A DNA stretch of 64,000 nucleotides from CAYYYP01 sp964475985 (GCA_964475985.1 CAYYYP010000008.1:1-64000); one strand, 5' to 3'. Shown: positions 26,219 to 35,327, numbered from the stretch's first letter. Numbers and translations are program-made. Notes: generated by a model from the letters alone, not told the origin.

Positions 26219-26731
26219 GTGACATTTGGTAATACCGCTGGTAACCAGCAAGAAGAAAAAGAGTTTGAAGAGAGAGTAGTGCACATTAATAGATGCGCAA
26301 AAGTAGTAAAGGGCGGTCGCCGCTTCAGTTTTGCAGCTATTGTTGTTGTAGGTGACCGCAAAGGTCGTGTTGGAGTTGGTTTAGGTAAAGCTGGCGAAGT
26401 TCCAGAGGCCATCAAAAAGGCAACTAAACAGGCAAAAAAGAATCTTATTTTTGTACCTCTTGACGGCACCACGATTCCCCACGAAGTTCTTGGGATTTTC
26501 GGAGCGAGTAAAGTTCTTTTGAAGCCCGCCCCTGAAGGTTCTGGCGTAATTGCTAGTTCTTCTGTTCGTGCAATTTTGGAGTGTGCAGGAGTACAAAATA
26601 TCCTCACAAAATCCCTTCGAAGAGATAATCCTCACAATGTTGTAAAGGCTACTTTAGAAGGCCTAAAGGAGCTTCGTAGTTTACAAACAATCGCTACGGC
26701 TCGTGGGTTAGAGCTACAAAACTTATCTTAA
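26219..26731 (+). CDS. rpsE: 30S ribosomal protein S5
   Basis: 170 residues from a GTG start preceded by AAAGAGGTG. Contains RCAKVVKGGRRFSFAAIVVVGD and GVGLGKAGEVPEAI. Decoding-fidelity protein. Normal length. Confidence 0.98.
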   Translation: MTFGNTAGNQQEEKEFEERVVHINRCAKVVKGGRRFSFAAIVVVGDRKGRVGVGLGKAGEVPEAIKKATKQAKKNLIFVPLDGTTIPHEVLGIFGASKVLLKPAPEGSGVIASSSVRAILECAGVQNILTKSLRRDNPHNVVKATLEGLKELRSLQTIATARGLELQNLS

Positions 26732-26763
26732 GTTGTGGCATTGGATAAATAAAAAGGTTGGTT

Positions 26764-26967
26764 ATGGCGAAACAAAAAACTGAAGTTGGAAAAATTACAA
26801 TTGAGTTAAAAAAAGGGCTTATGGGATGTACAGAAATTCAGCGTACAACTGCCTTAGGCCTGGGTTTAAGACGTAGAAATGAACGTAGAACGCTTGAAAA
26901 TACTCCTTCAGTTCGCGGCATGATTAAGAAGGTAATGCACCTTTTAGAAGTTGTTGAAGAACGTTAA
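26764..26967 (+). CDS. rpmD: 50S ribosomal protein L30
   Basis: 67 residues from the ATG at 26764 (an in-frame TTG lies two codons earlier). Core ITIELKKGLMGCTEIQRTTALGLGLRRRNE matches L30. Confidence 0.95.
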   Translation: MAKQKTEVGKITIELKKGLMGCTEIQRTTALGLGLRRRNERRTLENTPSVRGMIKKVMHLLEVVEER

Positions 26968-27042
26968 TTTGATCGATTTGCCTTGAATTAAAATGCAGAA
27001 TTCAGAGTATATAGTTTATATAAAGCTTGAGGAGTATTAGTT

Positions 27043-27483
27043 ATGCTTAGCTTAGGAAGTTTACAAAAAACGCCAGGAGCAACCCACCAGCGTAAGCGCT
27101 TAGGACGTGGTTCCGGTAGCGGCCAAGGCCAAACCGCCGGCAAGGGCAGTAAAGGCCAACTTGCGCGTACTGGGGGAAAGGTCCGAAGGGGATTTGAGGG
27201 CGGTCAAATGCCTTTGTATCGTCGAGTACCTAAACGCGGATTTACCAGCTTAGCTATTAAGACTGGTCGTTGCGTTGTGAATGTTGGTGATTTAAAAGAG
27301 ATAAACGGTACTGATGTTAATTTTGAAACATTAAGGGCTGCTGGCTTAATTTCGAGAGGCGCGCGCGAAGTAGTTCTCTTGGGCACTGGCGAAGTTAGTC
27401 AAAAGTATACGGTCTCTGTTTCTAGGCTTTCCGACGCTGCAAAAAAGAAAATTGAATCAGCTGGTGGTTCCATAAAGGATTAG
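27043..27483 (+). CDS. rplO: 50S ribosomal protein L15
   Basis: 146 residues; Gly/Arg-rich N-terminus (RLGRGSGSGQGQTAGKGSKG), GFEGGQMPLYRRVPKRGF. SD GAGGAG. Immediately before secY as in other bacteria. Confidence 0.98.
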   Translation: MLSLGSLQKTPGATHQRKRLGRGSGSGQGQTAGKGSKGQLARTGGKVRRGFEGGQMPLYRRVPKRGFTSLAIKTGRCVVNVGDLKEINGTDVNFETLRAAGLISRGAREVVLLGTGEVSQKYTVSVSRLSDAAKKKIESAGGSIKD

Positions 27484-27567
27484 TATCTGCTGTATGTCCT
27501 TGGGAAGCTGGGACACTTCTCCGACTAGACGACTACTTGGATTTACAATTGATGAGGGTACAAAGAT

Positions 27568-28866
27568 ATGTCAGGGGCCAGCGGCTTAGTTAAAGTTCCA
27601 GAACTTCGTAAGAGATTGATTTTAACAATTGTTTTATTAGCTATCTATCGGATTGGGGTACATATACCTACGCCGGGCGTTGATGCTAATGCACTTTCTC
27701 AGTTTTTTCAAAATTCTAAGGGAACCATTTTTGGCTGGTTTAATCTTTTTTCAGGTGGCGCCCTCGAGCGGTTTTCTGTTTTTGCCTTAGGTGTAATGCC
27801 ATATATAAGTAGTTCGATTATTTTCCAGCTCTTAACGGTAGTATGGCCTTATTTACATGAGCTTCAAAAGGAAGGTGAGAGCGGGCGGAGGAAAATTAAT
27901 CAATACACTCGTTATGGCACCGTAGTTCTATGCTTAATCCAGGGTTTTGGAATAGCCTCTGGACTTGAGCAAATGTCAAACCCGCAAGTCGTATTGATTC
28001 CTGGTTTGTCGTTTAAAATCATGACAACTGTGACGTTGCTTGCTGGAACCATTTTTCTAATGTGGCTTGGCGAGCAGATTACCGAACGTGGAATCGGTAA
28101 TGGAGTGTCACTAATTATTTTTTCTGGGATTGCTGCTCGTATCCCTAACGGTATAGCAAATACCCTGAGCCTTGTAAGAAGCGGGGAAATGTCAGTTTTA
28201 ACCGCGGTAGTCGTTGCATTAATAGTGGTAGCAACCTTTAGTTTTATTATCTTTGTGGAACGTGCGCAGCGCCGCATTCCTGTACATTATGCAAAACGGG
28301 TTGTTGGCCGAAAGATCTATGGCGGGCAAAGTACTCATTTACCGCTTAAAATTAACACTTCTGGTGTAATTCCTCCTATTTTTGCGTCTTCGTTGATTAT
28401 GTTTCCTGCAACCATTGCAACATTTGTTAGACATCCTTTTATGGAAAAAGTTCAGTCAGCATTACAGCCTGGCGGAATGCTATATGACCTATTGTATGTA
28501 GGCTTAATTTTATTTTTTGCCTATTTCTATACAGCTGTAACCTTTAAAACAGACGACATTGCAGAAAATATGCGTAAAAATGGTGGTTTTATTCCTGGAA
28601 TTCGCCCCGGAGCTAAAACGGCTGAATTTATTGACTATGTGCTGTCAAGAATTACGTTAGGGGGTGCGGTTTATATTTCTCTAATTTGCGTACTTCCTTC
28701 CATGATGGCCGATAAGGCTAGGGTGCCATTTTATTTTGGTGGAACTAGTGTGTTAATTTTAGTGGGTGTTGCATTAGATACTGTAGCGCAAATTGAGTCT
28801 TTTCTTTTAACAAGGAATTATGAAGGATTTGTGACAGGCACGCGCATTAGAGGGCGAAGGGCCTAG
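27568..28866 (+). CDS. secY: Preprotein translocase channel SecY
   Basis: 432 residues, ten hydrophobic segments. Visible family motifs include the plug region IYRIGVHIPTPGVD, LFSGGALERFSVFALGVMPYISSSI, and the cytoplasmic loops RRIPVHYAKR and NYEGFVTGTRIRGRR. Forms the Sec channel with SecE (2520). Follows rplO after 84 bases and precedes adk by 6. Confidence 0.99.
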   Translation: MSGASGLVKVPELRKRLILTIVLLAIYRIGVHIPTPGVDANALSQFFQNSKGTIFGWFNLFSGGALERFSVFALGVMPYISSSIIFQLLTVVWPYLHELQKEGESGRRKINQYTRYGTVVLCLIQGFGIASGLEQMSNPQVVLIPGLSFKIMTTVTLLAGTIFLMWLGEQITERGIGNGVSLIIFSGIAARIPNGIANTLSLVRSGEMSVLTAVVVALIVVATFSFIIFVERAQRRIPVHYAKRVVGRKIYGGQSTHLPLKINTSGVIPPIFASSLIMFPATIATFVRHPFMEKVQSALQPGGMLYDLLYVGLILFFAYFYTAVTFKTDDIAENMRKNGGFIPGIRPGAKTAEFIDYVLSRITLGGAVYISLICVLPSMMADKARVPFYFGGTSVLILVGVALDTVAQIESFLLTRNYEGFVTGTRIRGRRA

Positions 28867-28872
28867 GTAGGA

Positions 28873-29544
28873 ATGGTCCAAAAACATATTTTAGACGTTA
28901 TTCTGCTTGGACCTCCAGGAGTAGGAAAAGGAACTCAAGCTAAACTTCTGGCAAATGCGTTAGGTATGGCTCATGTTTCTACCGGTGACATATTACGGAC
29001 AGAAGTTAAAAAAAAATCAGTTCTGGGACTTCAGGTTCAAGATATTATGGATCGCGGGGATCTTGTCTCCGACGAAATTGTGGCCAGACTTATTGAAACA
29101 TTTCTACTGGATAGATTTCAGTCTGCGGTAGTTTTTGATGGCTATCCGCGAACGGTTTCACAGGCAGAGACGTTAAATCTAATTTTGGAAAAAGTTGCAA
29201 AACAGAGCGGAATGCAAAGATACTTGAATGTCGTCAGTCTCACTACAAGTCACAAAACAATTGTAGAACGATTGTCTGGACGTCGAACATGTGAGCAATG
29301 CAGCAAGGCTTTTCACATAAGTTTTTCGCCTCCAAAAGTACCTGGAAGTTGTGACTTTTGTGGTGGGCGGTTGCTAAAAAGGCCGGACGACGACGAGCTC
29401 ACCATTCAGAACCGTTTGGATGTATACGAAAGACAGACAGAACCTTTGCTCGAATACTACAAGGCCAAAAATTTGCTTTTGACAGTACCCGCTGAGTTAT
29501 CTCCAGATATAATCTTAGCTAATATAATCAAGGTCTTGGCATGA
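28873..29544 (+). CDS. adk: Adenylate kinase, zinc LID type
   Basis: 223 residues; interconverts ATP+AMP and 2 ADP. P-loop GPPGVGKGTQ at 13-22, AMP-binding FDGYPRT at 88-94, and a LID domain with four Cys (140, 143, 160, 163) that would bind a structural zinc. SD AGGTAGGA overlaps the secY stop. Ends overlapping map by ATGA. Confidence 0.97.
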   Translation: MVQKHILDVILLGPPGVGKGTQAKLLANALGMAHVSTGDILRTEVKKKSVLGLQVQDIMDRGDLVSDEIVARLIETFLLDRFQSAVVFDGYPRTVSQAETLNLILEKVAKQSGMQRYLNVVSLTTSHKTIVERLSGRRTCEQCSKAFHISFSPPKVPGSCDFCGGRLLKRPDDDELTIQNRLDVYERQTEPLLEYYKAKNLLLTVPAELSPDIILANIIKVLA

Positions 29545-30293
29545 TTTCTTTGAAGTCTCCTCAGGAAATTCAGAAAATGCGCAAGGCCGGGGCGATTACC
29601 GCAAATATTCTTCTGACCCTTATTGAGAAGCTTGCTCCTGGTATATCCGCAGCGGACCTCGATGCGATGGCCGAGTCTTTATGTCGGGATAATGGAGTTA
29701 TACCTGCATTTAAGAATTATCAGGGATTTCAGAATTCGATCTGTTTTAGCGTAAACCATGAGGTTGTGCATGGAATTCCAAGCAGAAAAAAAGTTGTTCA
29801 AAATGGCGACGTTGTAAGCATAGATTTTGGTGTAATTTACGACGGTTTTTTTGGTGATTCAGCATTGACCTCGATTGTTGGAGTTCCGTCTGGACCAGAG
29901 GTAACTAAATTAGTTGAGACCACACGGAAGAGTCTGAATAACGGACTGCAACAATGCAAAGTAGGAAACCGCCTATTTGATATCTCTCACGCTGTGCAAA
30001 TTTGTATTGAGAGTGCAGGTTTTTCCGTGGTAAGGGAGTTCGTCGGTCATGGTATTGGTCGCCATTTGCACGAGGATCCTCAGGTCCCTAACTTTGGTCC
30101 GGCCGGTAAAGGTATGCCTCTGCGTGAGGGACTTGTCCTAGCTATAGAGCCTATGGTTGCCCAAGGCAGTGCTGCGGTGAAGGTTGAGGCGGATGGCTGG
30201 ACTGCAGTAACTCAGGACGGTTCTCTTGCGGCTCACTTTGAACATACAGTTGCGATAACAAAAGATGGTCCAATGATTTTGACCCTCCCCTGA
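29541..30293 (+). CDS. map: Methionine aminopeptidase, type I
   Basis: 250 residues; removes the initiator Met from nascent proteins. The five metal ligands are visible: two Asp in SIDFGVIYDGFFGDSA, His in GHGIGRHLHEDPQ, Glu in LAIEPM and Glu in FEHTV. Overlaps adk by four bases. Start of this gene after secY-adk is standard; infA, often next, is not found in the following 109 bases. Confidence 0.98.
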   Translation: MISLKSPQEIQKMRKAGAITANILLTLIEKLAPGISAADLDAMAESLCRDNGVIPAFKNYQGFQNSICFSVNHEVVHGIPSRKKVVQNGDVVSIDFGVIYDGFFGDSALTSIVGVPSGPEVTKLVETTRKSLNNGLQQCKVGNRLFDISHAVQICIESAGFSVVREFVGHGIGRHLHEDPQVPNFGPAGKGMPLREGLVLAIEPMVAQGSAAVKVEADGWTAVTQDGSLAAHFEHTVAITKDGPMILTLP

Positions 30294-30402
30294 GATCAAA
30301 AGATCCAGCGGTAAAAAAATGTAATAGGGTTTTTGTAGGTTAAGTAATAGTAAATGATCCAGTAACTGCGGATAACGAAAAAATACATGCGGGAGTGAAC
30401 TT

Positions 30403-30516
30403 ATGAAAGTAAGAGCGTCAGTAAAAAAGATTTGTGATAAATGTAAGGTTATAAAGAGACGTGGCGTCGTAAGAGTTATTTGTACAAATTCACGACACAA
30501 GCAACGTCAGGGTTAA
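30403..30516 (+). CDS. rpmJ: 50S ribosomal protein L36, zinc form
   Basis: 37 residues, MKVRASVKKICDKCKVIKRR...CTNSRHKQRQG. The three Cys and the His of the C+ form (C11, C14, C27, H32) are all there. SD GGGAGTG. Too short for usual ORF callers. Confidence 0.97.
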   Translation: MKVRASVKKICDKCKVIKRRGVVRVICTNSRHKQRQG

Positions 30517-30546
30517 AAGTTAAACTTTGCTTTCAATAAAGTTTGG

Positions 30547-30581
30547 AAGAGTTTTTAGCTGAGCTAAAACTAATTCTCTTC
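30547..30581 (+). promoter_or_regulatory. Stem-loop in the rpmJ-rpsM spacer
   Basis: GAAGAG/CTCTTC (30547-30552/30576-30581) encloses TTTTAGC/GCTAAAA (30553-30559/30563-30569) with a 3-base loop. It lies in a 158-base spacer upstream of the rpsM-rpsK-rpsD-rpoA-rplQ unit, which in E. coli is controlled by S4 binding a leader before rpsM. A matching role is inference. Confidence 0.4.
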
Positions 30582-30674
30582 TTTAGAGATCGTTAGCTAT
30601 ATTTGATTTTAAGGTGTATGGGATTCAGAACTGAAATCCACAAGGTTTGAATAAAGTAATAAGAGGAGTGTAAT

Positions 30675-31058
30675 GTGGCTCGTATTGCAGGTGTAGATCT
30701 TCCCCGAAGCAAGAGAATGGCAGTGGCATTGACCTATATTTTTGGCATTGGTAAATCTGCCGCGCTTGATATCTTAGAGGGCGCTAAAATTGATCCTAAT
30801 AAGAAGTCTGATGAGCTGTCTGAGGTCGAAGTCGCTCGCATAAGAGACGTCATTGATAAGGCGCATAGAGTCGAAGGAGATCTTCGTAGAGAAGTAAGTT
30901 TAAACATTAAAAGATTAGTAGATCTTGGATGTTACAGAGGAACCAGACACCGCAAAGGTTTACCTGTTCGAGGCCAGAGAACCCATTCTAACGCTAGAAC
31001 ACGTAAAGGTCCTGCAGTGGCGATTGCCGGCAAAAAGTCCGTCAAAGCACTGAAATAA
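30675..31058 (+). CDS. rpsM: 30S ribosomal protein S13
   Basis: 127 residues from GTG at 30675 (AAGAGGAG upstream); an ATG two bases earlier is out of frame. ARIAGVDLPRSKRMAVALTYIFGIG, and RGTRHRKGLPVRGQRTHSNARTRKG near the end. Confidence 0.98.
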   Translation: MARIAGVDLPRSKRMAVALTYIFGIGKSAALDILEGAKIDPNKKSDELSEVEVARIRDVIDKAHRVEGDLRREVSLNIKRLVDLGCYRGTRHRKGLPVRGQRTHSNARTRKGPAVAIAGKKSVKALK

Positions 31059-31087
31059 GTAAATTAGTTTAATTGAGGAAAGGCTAG

Positions 31088-31555
31088 ATGATGAGCGAAG
31101 AAAAAGTAGCGGCTGCAACCGAAACAGCAGCAAGTGCAGAAACTGCCGAAGCGCGTACCGAGACTACAGGTGCCGCACCTGCGGTAAAGCGACGCAAAGG
31201 TAAGAAAAACGTTTCTACAGGAAATGTTTATATACAAGCATCGTTTAATAACACTTCTATTACAGTCACTGATACAGTTGGAAATGTTATCTGTTGGTCA
31301 ACTGCAGGTGCTAAAGGTTTTCGTGGATCACGTAAGAATACTCCTTTTGCTGCACAAGTCGCATCTGAAGATGCAGCAGTGAAGGCTGTAGAGAATGGTA
31401 TGCGATCAGTTCAAGTTTTTGTGAGTGGGCCTGGTGCCGGACGTGAGTCTGCTTTGCGCGCATTAAATGCAGCCGGACTACGTGTTACTCATATAAAAGA
31501 TATTACACCCATTCCACATAATGGTTGTCGCCCACCGAAACGAAGGAGAGTTTAA
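31088..31555 (+). CDS. rpsK: 30S ribosomal protein S11 with N-terminal extension
   Basis: 155 residues against the usual 129. The first 35 residues are Ala/Thr/Glu-rich and low complexity; the core follows (GNVYIQASFNNTSITVTD, SSRKNTPFAAQ-like GSRKNTPFAAQ, PIPHNGCRPPKRRRV). SD GAGGAAAGG supports this start. Confidence 0.97.
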   Translation: MMSEEKVAAATETAASAETAEARTETTGAAPAVKRRKGKKNVSTGNVYIQASFNNTSITVTDTVGNVICWSTAGAKGFRGSRKNTPFAAQVASEDAAVKAVENGMRSVQVFVSGPGAGRESALRALNAAGLRVTHIKDITPIPHNGCRPPKRRRV

Positions 31556-31558
31556 TTC

Positions 31559-32185
31559 ATGTCTCGGTATTGTGAATCTGTTTGTCGTCTTTGTCGTAGA
31601 GAAAACCAAAAGCTATTTCTTAAGGGTGAACGTTGTTACACCGATAAATGTTCTTTTGAGCGTAGAGGGTACCCACCCGGTCAGCATGGTCAGGGACGAG
31701 TAAAATTCTCTGAGTATGGCCTTCAATTACGTGAGAAACAAAAAGTAAAGCGAATGTACGGCCTGGTAGAAGGCGAATTTCGTAGAGTGTTTGAACGAGC
31801 TGAAAACGCTAAGGGCGTAACTGGAAATAATCTCGTTTCTTATCTTGAAAGACGTCTCGACAACGTAGCCTATCGTTTGGGGTTTGCCTCGTCTCGGGCT
31901 GAAGCGCGCCAACTTGTGCGGCACCGTCACGTTACAGTGAATGGACGTTCCGTGAATATTCCGTCATTTCTGGTCAGCAAGGGCGATATGATTGAAGTCC
32001 ATGACAAGAGCAAAAACTTAGTGCGCGTCTTGAGCGCTCTCGAAGGCCTTAAACGCCGGGAAGTTCCGCAATGGTTAGAGGTCACTCCGGCTGATGGTAA
32101 GGGACGTGTAAGAGACCTACCATCCCGTGATGATGTTACTGCTCCAATGGAAGAGCGTCTCATCGTAGAGTTGTATTCTAAGTAA
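31559..32185 (+). CDS. rpsD: 30S ribosomal protein S4, zinc form
   Basis: 208 residues. N-terminal Cys set CESVCRLCRRE...CYTDKC gives the C+ form. S4 RNA-binding domain LVRHRHVTVNGRSVNIPS. SD AAGGAGAG inside the end of rpsK. rRNA assembly initiator and translational regulator in other bacteria. Confidence 0.98.
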   Translation: MSRYCESVCRLCRRENQKLFLKGERCYTDKCSFERRGYPPGQHGQGRVKFSEYGLQLREKQKVKRMYGLVEGEFRRVFERAENAKGVTGNNLVSYLERRLDNVAYRLGFASSRAEARQLVRHRHVTVNGRSVNIPSFLVSKGDMIEVHDKSKNLVRVLSALEGLKRREVPQWLEVTPADGKGRVRDLPSRDDVTAPMEERLIVELYSK

Positions 32186-32206
32186 TAAAGAGAAAAGGAT
32201 ATCAAA

Positions 32207-33349
32207 ATGAGCACAGTGAGCGGTACATCAAGCGGAAGTCAAAGTTTGAATCAGGTGACTTCTTTCATGGCAAAGAATTGGCGCGATCTCATTAAACCGA
32301 AGGCTTTGGATGTAGATAAAGAATCTCTTTCAATGACCTATGGTAAATTCATTGCTCGTCCTTTGGAACGAGGATTTGGAATTACGCTAGGTAACAGTTT
32401 GAGACGTGTTGCCCTATCTTCCCTCCAGGGAGCGGCGGTTACGGCCGTTAAAATTGATGGTGTGCTTCATGAGTTCAGCTCTATTTCTGACGTAAATGAA
32501 GATGTTACTGAAGTCATTTTGAATTTAAAAGAAGTACGTTTGAGAATGTTGGGCACCGATCATGCTACCATCTTCATTCAAAAAGAAGGAACCGGAGTGG
32601 TACGGGCTTCCGATATCATCACAGGAGAGCAGGTTGAGGTTTTAAACCCAGATCAACTTATTTGCACCCTTGGAAAAGGCGGGAAATTTAAGGCGGAGAT
32701 CGTCGTAAGACGCGGACGAGGTTATGTTCCTGCAGAAGACAATCGTACTGAAGAGCTAGGTATCGGCTGGATTCCGGTCGACTCTTTTTTCTCTCCCGTG
32801 CGTAAGGTTAATTATACTGTCACTCAAAGTCGGGTTGGACAGCGTACAGATTACGACAGGTTGATTCTTGAGATTTGGACTGACGGTTCAGTACTTCCGG
32901 AAGACGCTGTTGCACTTAGTGCTAAAATTTTTAAAGATCAGCTAACTGTCTTTTTGAATTTTGTAGAAGATTCCGAGCCTGTCGAAGTGAGCGAAGAAGA
33001 AAAGACGCCGGAATTCAACCCTAATCTTTACCGCTCCGTAGATGAACTTGAACTTTCCGTACGTTCTGCAAATTGCTTACAGTCCGCAAACATCAAGTAC
33101 ATTTATGAGCTCGTGCAAAAGTCAGAATCTGAGATGCTTAAGACTAAAAACTTCGGTCGTAAGTCTTTAAATGAAATCAAAGATATTTTGATTGAAATGG
33201 GATTGAGCTTAGGAATGAAGTTAGATGGTTTTGTAACGCCGTTGAATCCTCCAAAATCTGGAGATAGTGACCTTGAGGAAGGCGGCAGTCGTAAGTCGGA
33301 TGAATCATCCCTTGAAGAGGATGATTCTGATGATGGTATGGATGCTTAA
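32207..33349 (+). CDS. rpoA: RNA polymerase alpha subunit
   Basis: 380 residues. The N-terminal dimerisation domain (YGKFIARPLERGFGITLGNSLRRV) and the C-terminal DNA-binding domain (LELSVRSANCLQSANIKYIYELV, NFGRKSLNEIKDIL) are intact. Two starts are plausible: 32207 (AAAAGGAT upstream), giving a 20-residue Ser/Gly-rich lead, or 32267 (AGGTGA upstream), giving the usual MAKNWRDLIKPK beginning. After the C-terminal domain is an acidic Asp/Glu/Ser tail of about 35 residues, longer than in E. coli alpha (329 residues). Confidence 0.97.
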   Translation: MSTVSGTSSGSQSLNQVTSFMAKNWRDLIKPKALDVDKESLSMTYGKFIARPLERGFGITLGNSLRRVALSSLQGAAVTAVKIDGVLHEFSSISDVNEDVTEVILNLKEVRLRMLGTDHATIFIQKEGTGVVRASDIITGEQVEVLNPDQLICTLGKGGKFKAEIVVRRGRGYVPAEDNRTEELGIGWIPVDSFFSPVRKVNYTVTQSRVGQRTDYDRLILEIWTDGSVLPEDAVALSAKIFKDQLTVFLNFVEDSEPVEVSEEEKTPEFNPNLYRSVDELELSVRSANCLQSANIKYIYELVQKSESEMLKTKNFGRKSLNEIKDILIEMGLSLGMKLDGFVTPLNPPKSGDSDLEEGGSRKSDESSLEEDDSDDGMDA

Positions 33350-33406
33350 CCAAATATAACGAACCGCAAGAATATTTAAGATTTAGAGAGTTGAGAGGAT
33401 GTTCCC

Positions 33407-33874
33407 ATGCGCCATGGTGTTGATGGAAGAAAATTAGGACGTAATACTTCACATAGAATTGCTATGTATAAAAATATGGCCGTAAGCCTTATTATGCATG
33501 AGCAAATTCAAACGACGGTGGCGAAGGCGAAGGAACTGCGTCGGGTAGTAGATCGTCTCGTGACTCTTGGCAAGAAGCAGGATCTAAATTCACGTCGTCT
33601 TGCTTTTGCTCGGCTTCGTGATGATGATGCGGTTAAAAAGCTTTTTAGTGAACTAGCTACCCGATTTAATACTCGCCCAGGTGGTTATACTCGAGTTCTG
33701 AGGCTCGATGGTACACGCTGGGGTGATGGAGCGGAAGTTGCGGTTATTGAGCTTGTTGATCGAGTAGAAAAGGCTCCCCGTAAAAAATCGGCGAAACCTG
33801 CTAAGACAGCTAAGACCACTGGCCATGATCATGACCACGACCACCATGGGCACGATCATAATCACAAACATTAG
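33407..33874 (+). CDS. rplQ: 50S ribosomal protein L17 with His/Asp-rich tail
   Basis: 155 residues. The core RHGVDGRKLGRNTSHRIAMYKNM through VAVIELVDR is standard L17 (about 125 residues). It is followed by a Lys/Ala linker and a tail of alternating His and Asp (17 residues, about nine His) ending at the stop. Such a tail looks like a metal-binding or affinity-tag-like segment. Last gene of the ribosomal block. Confidence 0.97.
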   Translation: MRHGVDGRKLGRNTSHRIAMYKNMAVSLIMHEQIQTTVAKAKELRRVVDRLVTLGKKQDLNSRRLAFARLRDDDAVKKLFSELATRFNTRPGGYTRVLRLDGTRWGDGAEVAVIELVDRVEKAPRKKSAKPAKTAKTTGHDHDHDHHGHDHNHKH

Positions 33875-33918
33875 TTGCGGGTCGTGCGCCTTTCGCATGT
33901 CTAGTAGATAAGAAATTA

Positions 33919-35220
33919 TTAGGGGTTTTCTAAAATCTCGTTGATAAACTCGTCTACTACTAGGGGTGGCGCTTGATTGGGAGTACTCGCTGGCTGGCGC
34001 GGTGGATTTCGCGGGGCTGTGATTGGTACCGTTAAGTCCTGACGCTCAGAATCCTGTTGGTTGCTTCGTGGCTGGGAACTATTTGCGGCAGTTGCAGCCG
34101 AGATATTTTGATTTTTTCTTAAGCCCAGTTTGGCCTCGGCGCTATCCAGCACTTGGTTTAGGGCAGTCCAGCTAATACTGTGTTGATGTTCTGCTTCAGT
34201 CTCCCGACCTGCTTTTTTTCTATTTTCAGCATCTAAACCTTTTTCTAGGTTTTGAGCGCGTAAAAGTTCAGCTTGGTAATCTACCCGAGTGAGACCAGAT
34301 TTTGAGTCTTCAGCTAAAGAGTTTCTTAGTTTTTTTGCAAGGTTAGTGTTTTCAGCAATGGCATCGCGGACATCTAGATCTTTTTCCGCATCGCCCGTTA
34401 CACCATTACCCACACGGTCTTTATGAACGCTATCGAACGCCAATGGTTTCTTTTCAGCGAAAGGCACTAGTGCAGACGTAAGGTTACCTCGGGTATTAGT
34501 TCTCGCAAAGTTTTTTGCACCAAAATGAATTTCGCACGGAACAAATGGATTTTGATAACAGTCGCTCAGAGGTGGGTTGGTTTTATCGTCATTAGCGTGA
34601 CGCATCTTGGAAATAACTTCAGAAATTGTTTTGGGTTTCCTAGCGTTTGGTGGAGTTTCCGAAGCTTGTGGGGTACCGGGAACAATCTGGCCGTTTGAAT
34701 CTGACCTTGTACTCGCCGCATTGAGATTCTGTTTAAAATCCTCCTGCAGTTCGTGCCTGGCAGTATTGGCGTTTATAATTTGGCCGCGGAGGGTCACCGC
34801 ATCGGCTAGGATGCGCCTGCGTGCCCTAGAATAACAAGTTTCATAGGTGTCAGAGTCATCACAAAAGTGGTCTTGCCTTAAGCTTGTAAACATAGCGTCT
34901 TTTTCTGATTGCGAGGCCTGCTTCGATTCAGCCAGCCTATGGTAAATCCCGTAGAGCTGGTGCATGCGAATTGTATAAACGGTACTTCCGTTTCCAAGGC
35001 TCCAATCCTGGCCACAGCGACGGAGGGAGTGCGGGCTTTTGCCGTTCGTAGCAGATGGAGACAACCGCTCGTCTGCGTCGGGTTGACATTCAAATTGGTC
35101 GATAATTTCTTGCTCAGAGGGAGGGCGCGGGCCTGCAGCTTTAGCCAGGCTGACCGCGGTCAACCCACTAAGAATCGCCAGGAGGAGTGAAAAACGAGCG
35201 TAGGTGTACCTTTTCCCCAT
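33919..35220 (-). CDS. Secreted protein of unknown function
   Basis: 433 residues. The N-terminus (MGKRYTYARFSLLLAILSGLTA...AKAAG) is a typical Sec signal peptide with cleavage near residue 29. The mature part is polar, with Cys pairs in CDDSDTYETC and CYQNPFVPCEIHFG that could form disulfides, helical Glu/Lys-rich stretches and a Pro/Gln-rich C-terminus. I do not recognise a family. It is convergent with rplQ and transcribed in the same direction as the next two genes. Its location suggests periplasm or outer surface. Confidence 0.75.
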   Translation of the reverse strand: MGKRYTYARFSLLLAILSGLTAVSLAKAAGPRPPSEQEIIDQFECQPDADERLSPSATNGKSPHSLRRCGQDWSLGNGSTVYTIRMHQLYGIYHRLAESKQASQSEKDAMFTSLRQDHFCDDSDTYETCYSRARRRILADAVTLRGQIINANTARHELQEDFKQNLNAASTRSDSNGQIVPGTPQASETPPNARKPKTISEVISKMRHANDDKTNPPLSDCYQNPFVPCEIHFGAKNFARTNTRGNLTSALVPFAEKKPLAFDSVHKDRVGNGVTGDAEKDLDVRDAIAENTNLAKKLRNSLAEDSKSGLTRVDYQAELLRAQNLEKGLDAENRKKAGRETEAEHQHSISWTALNQVLDSAEAKLGLRKNQNISAATAANSSQPRSNQQDSERQDLTVPITAPRNPPRQPASTPNQAPPLVVDEFINEILENP

Positions 35221-35327
35221 TATCTTTTAGTTTATCAGATGATGGGCCTAGGCAAAGGCTATAAATATATTTAATTTATATAGTAGTATTAAGCCTTTAG
35301 CGTGGCCCGGGCAGGGACGCTGGAATA

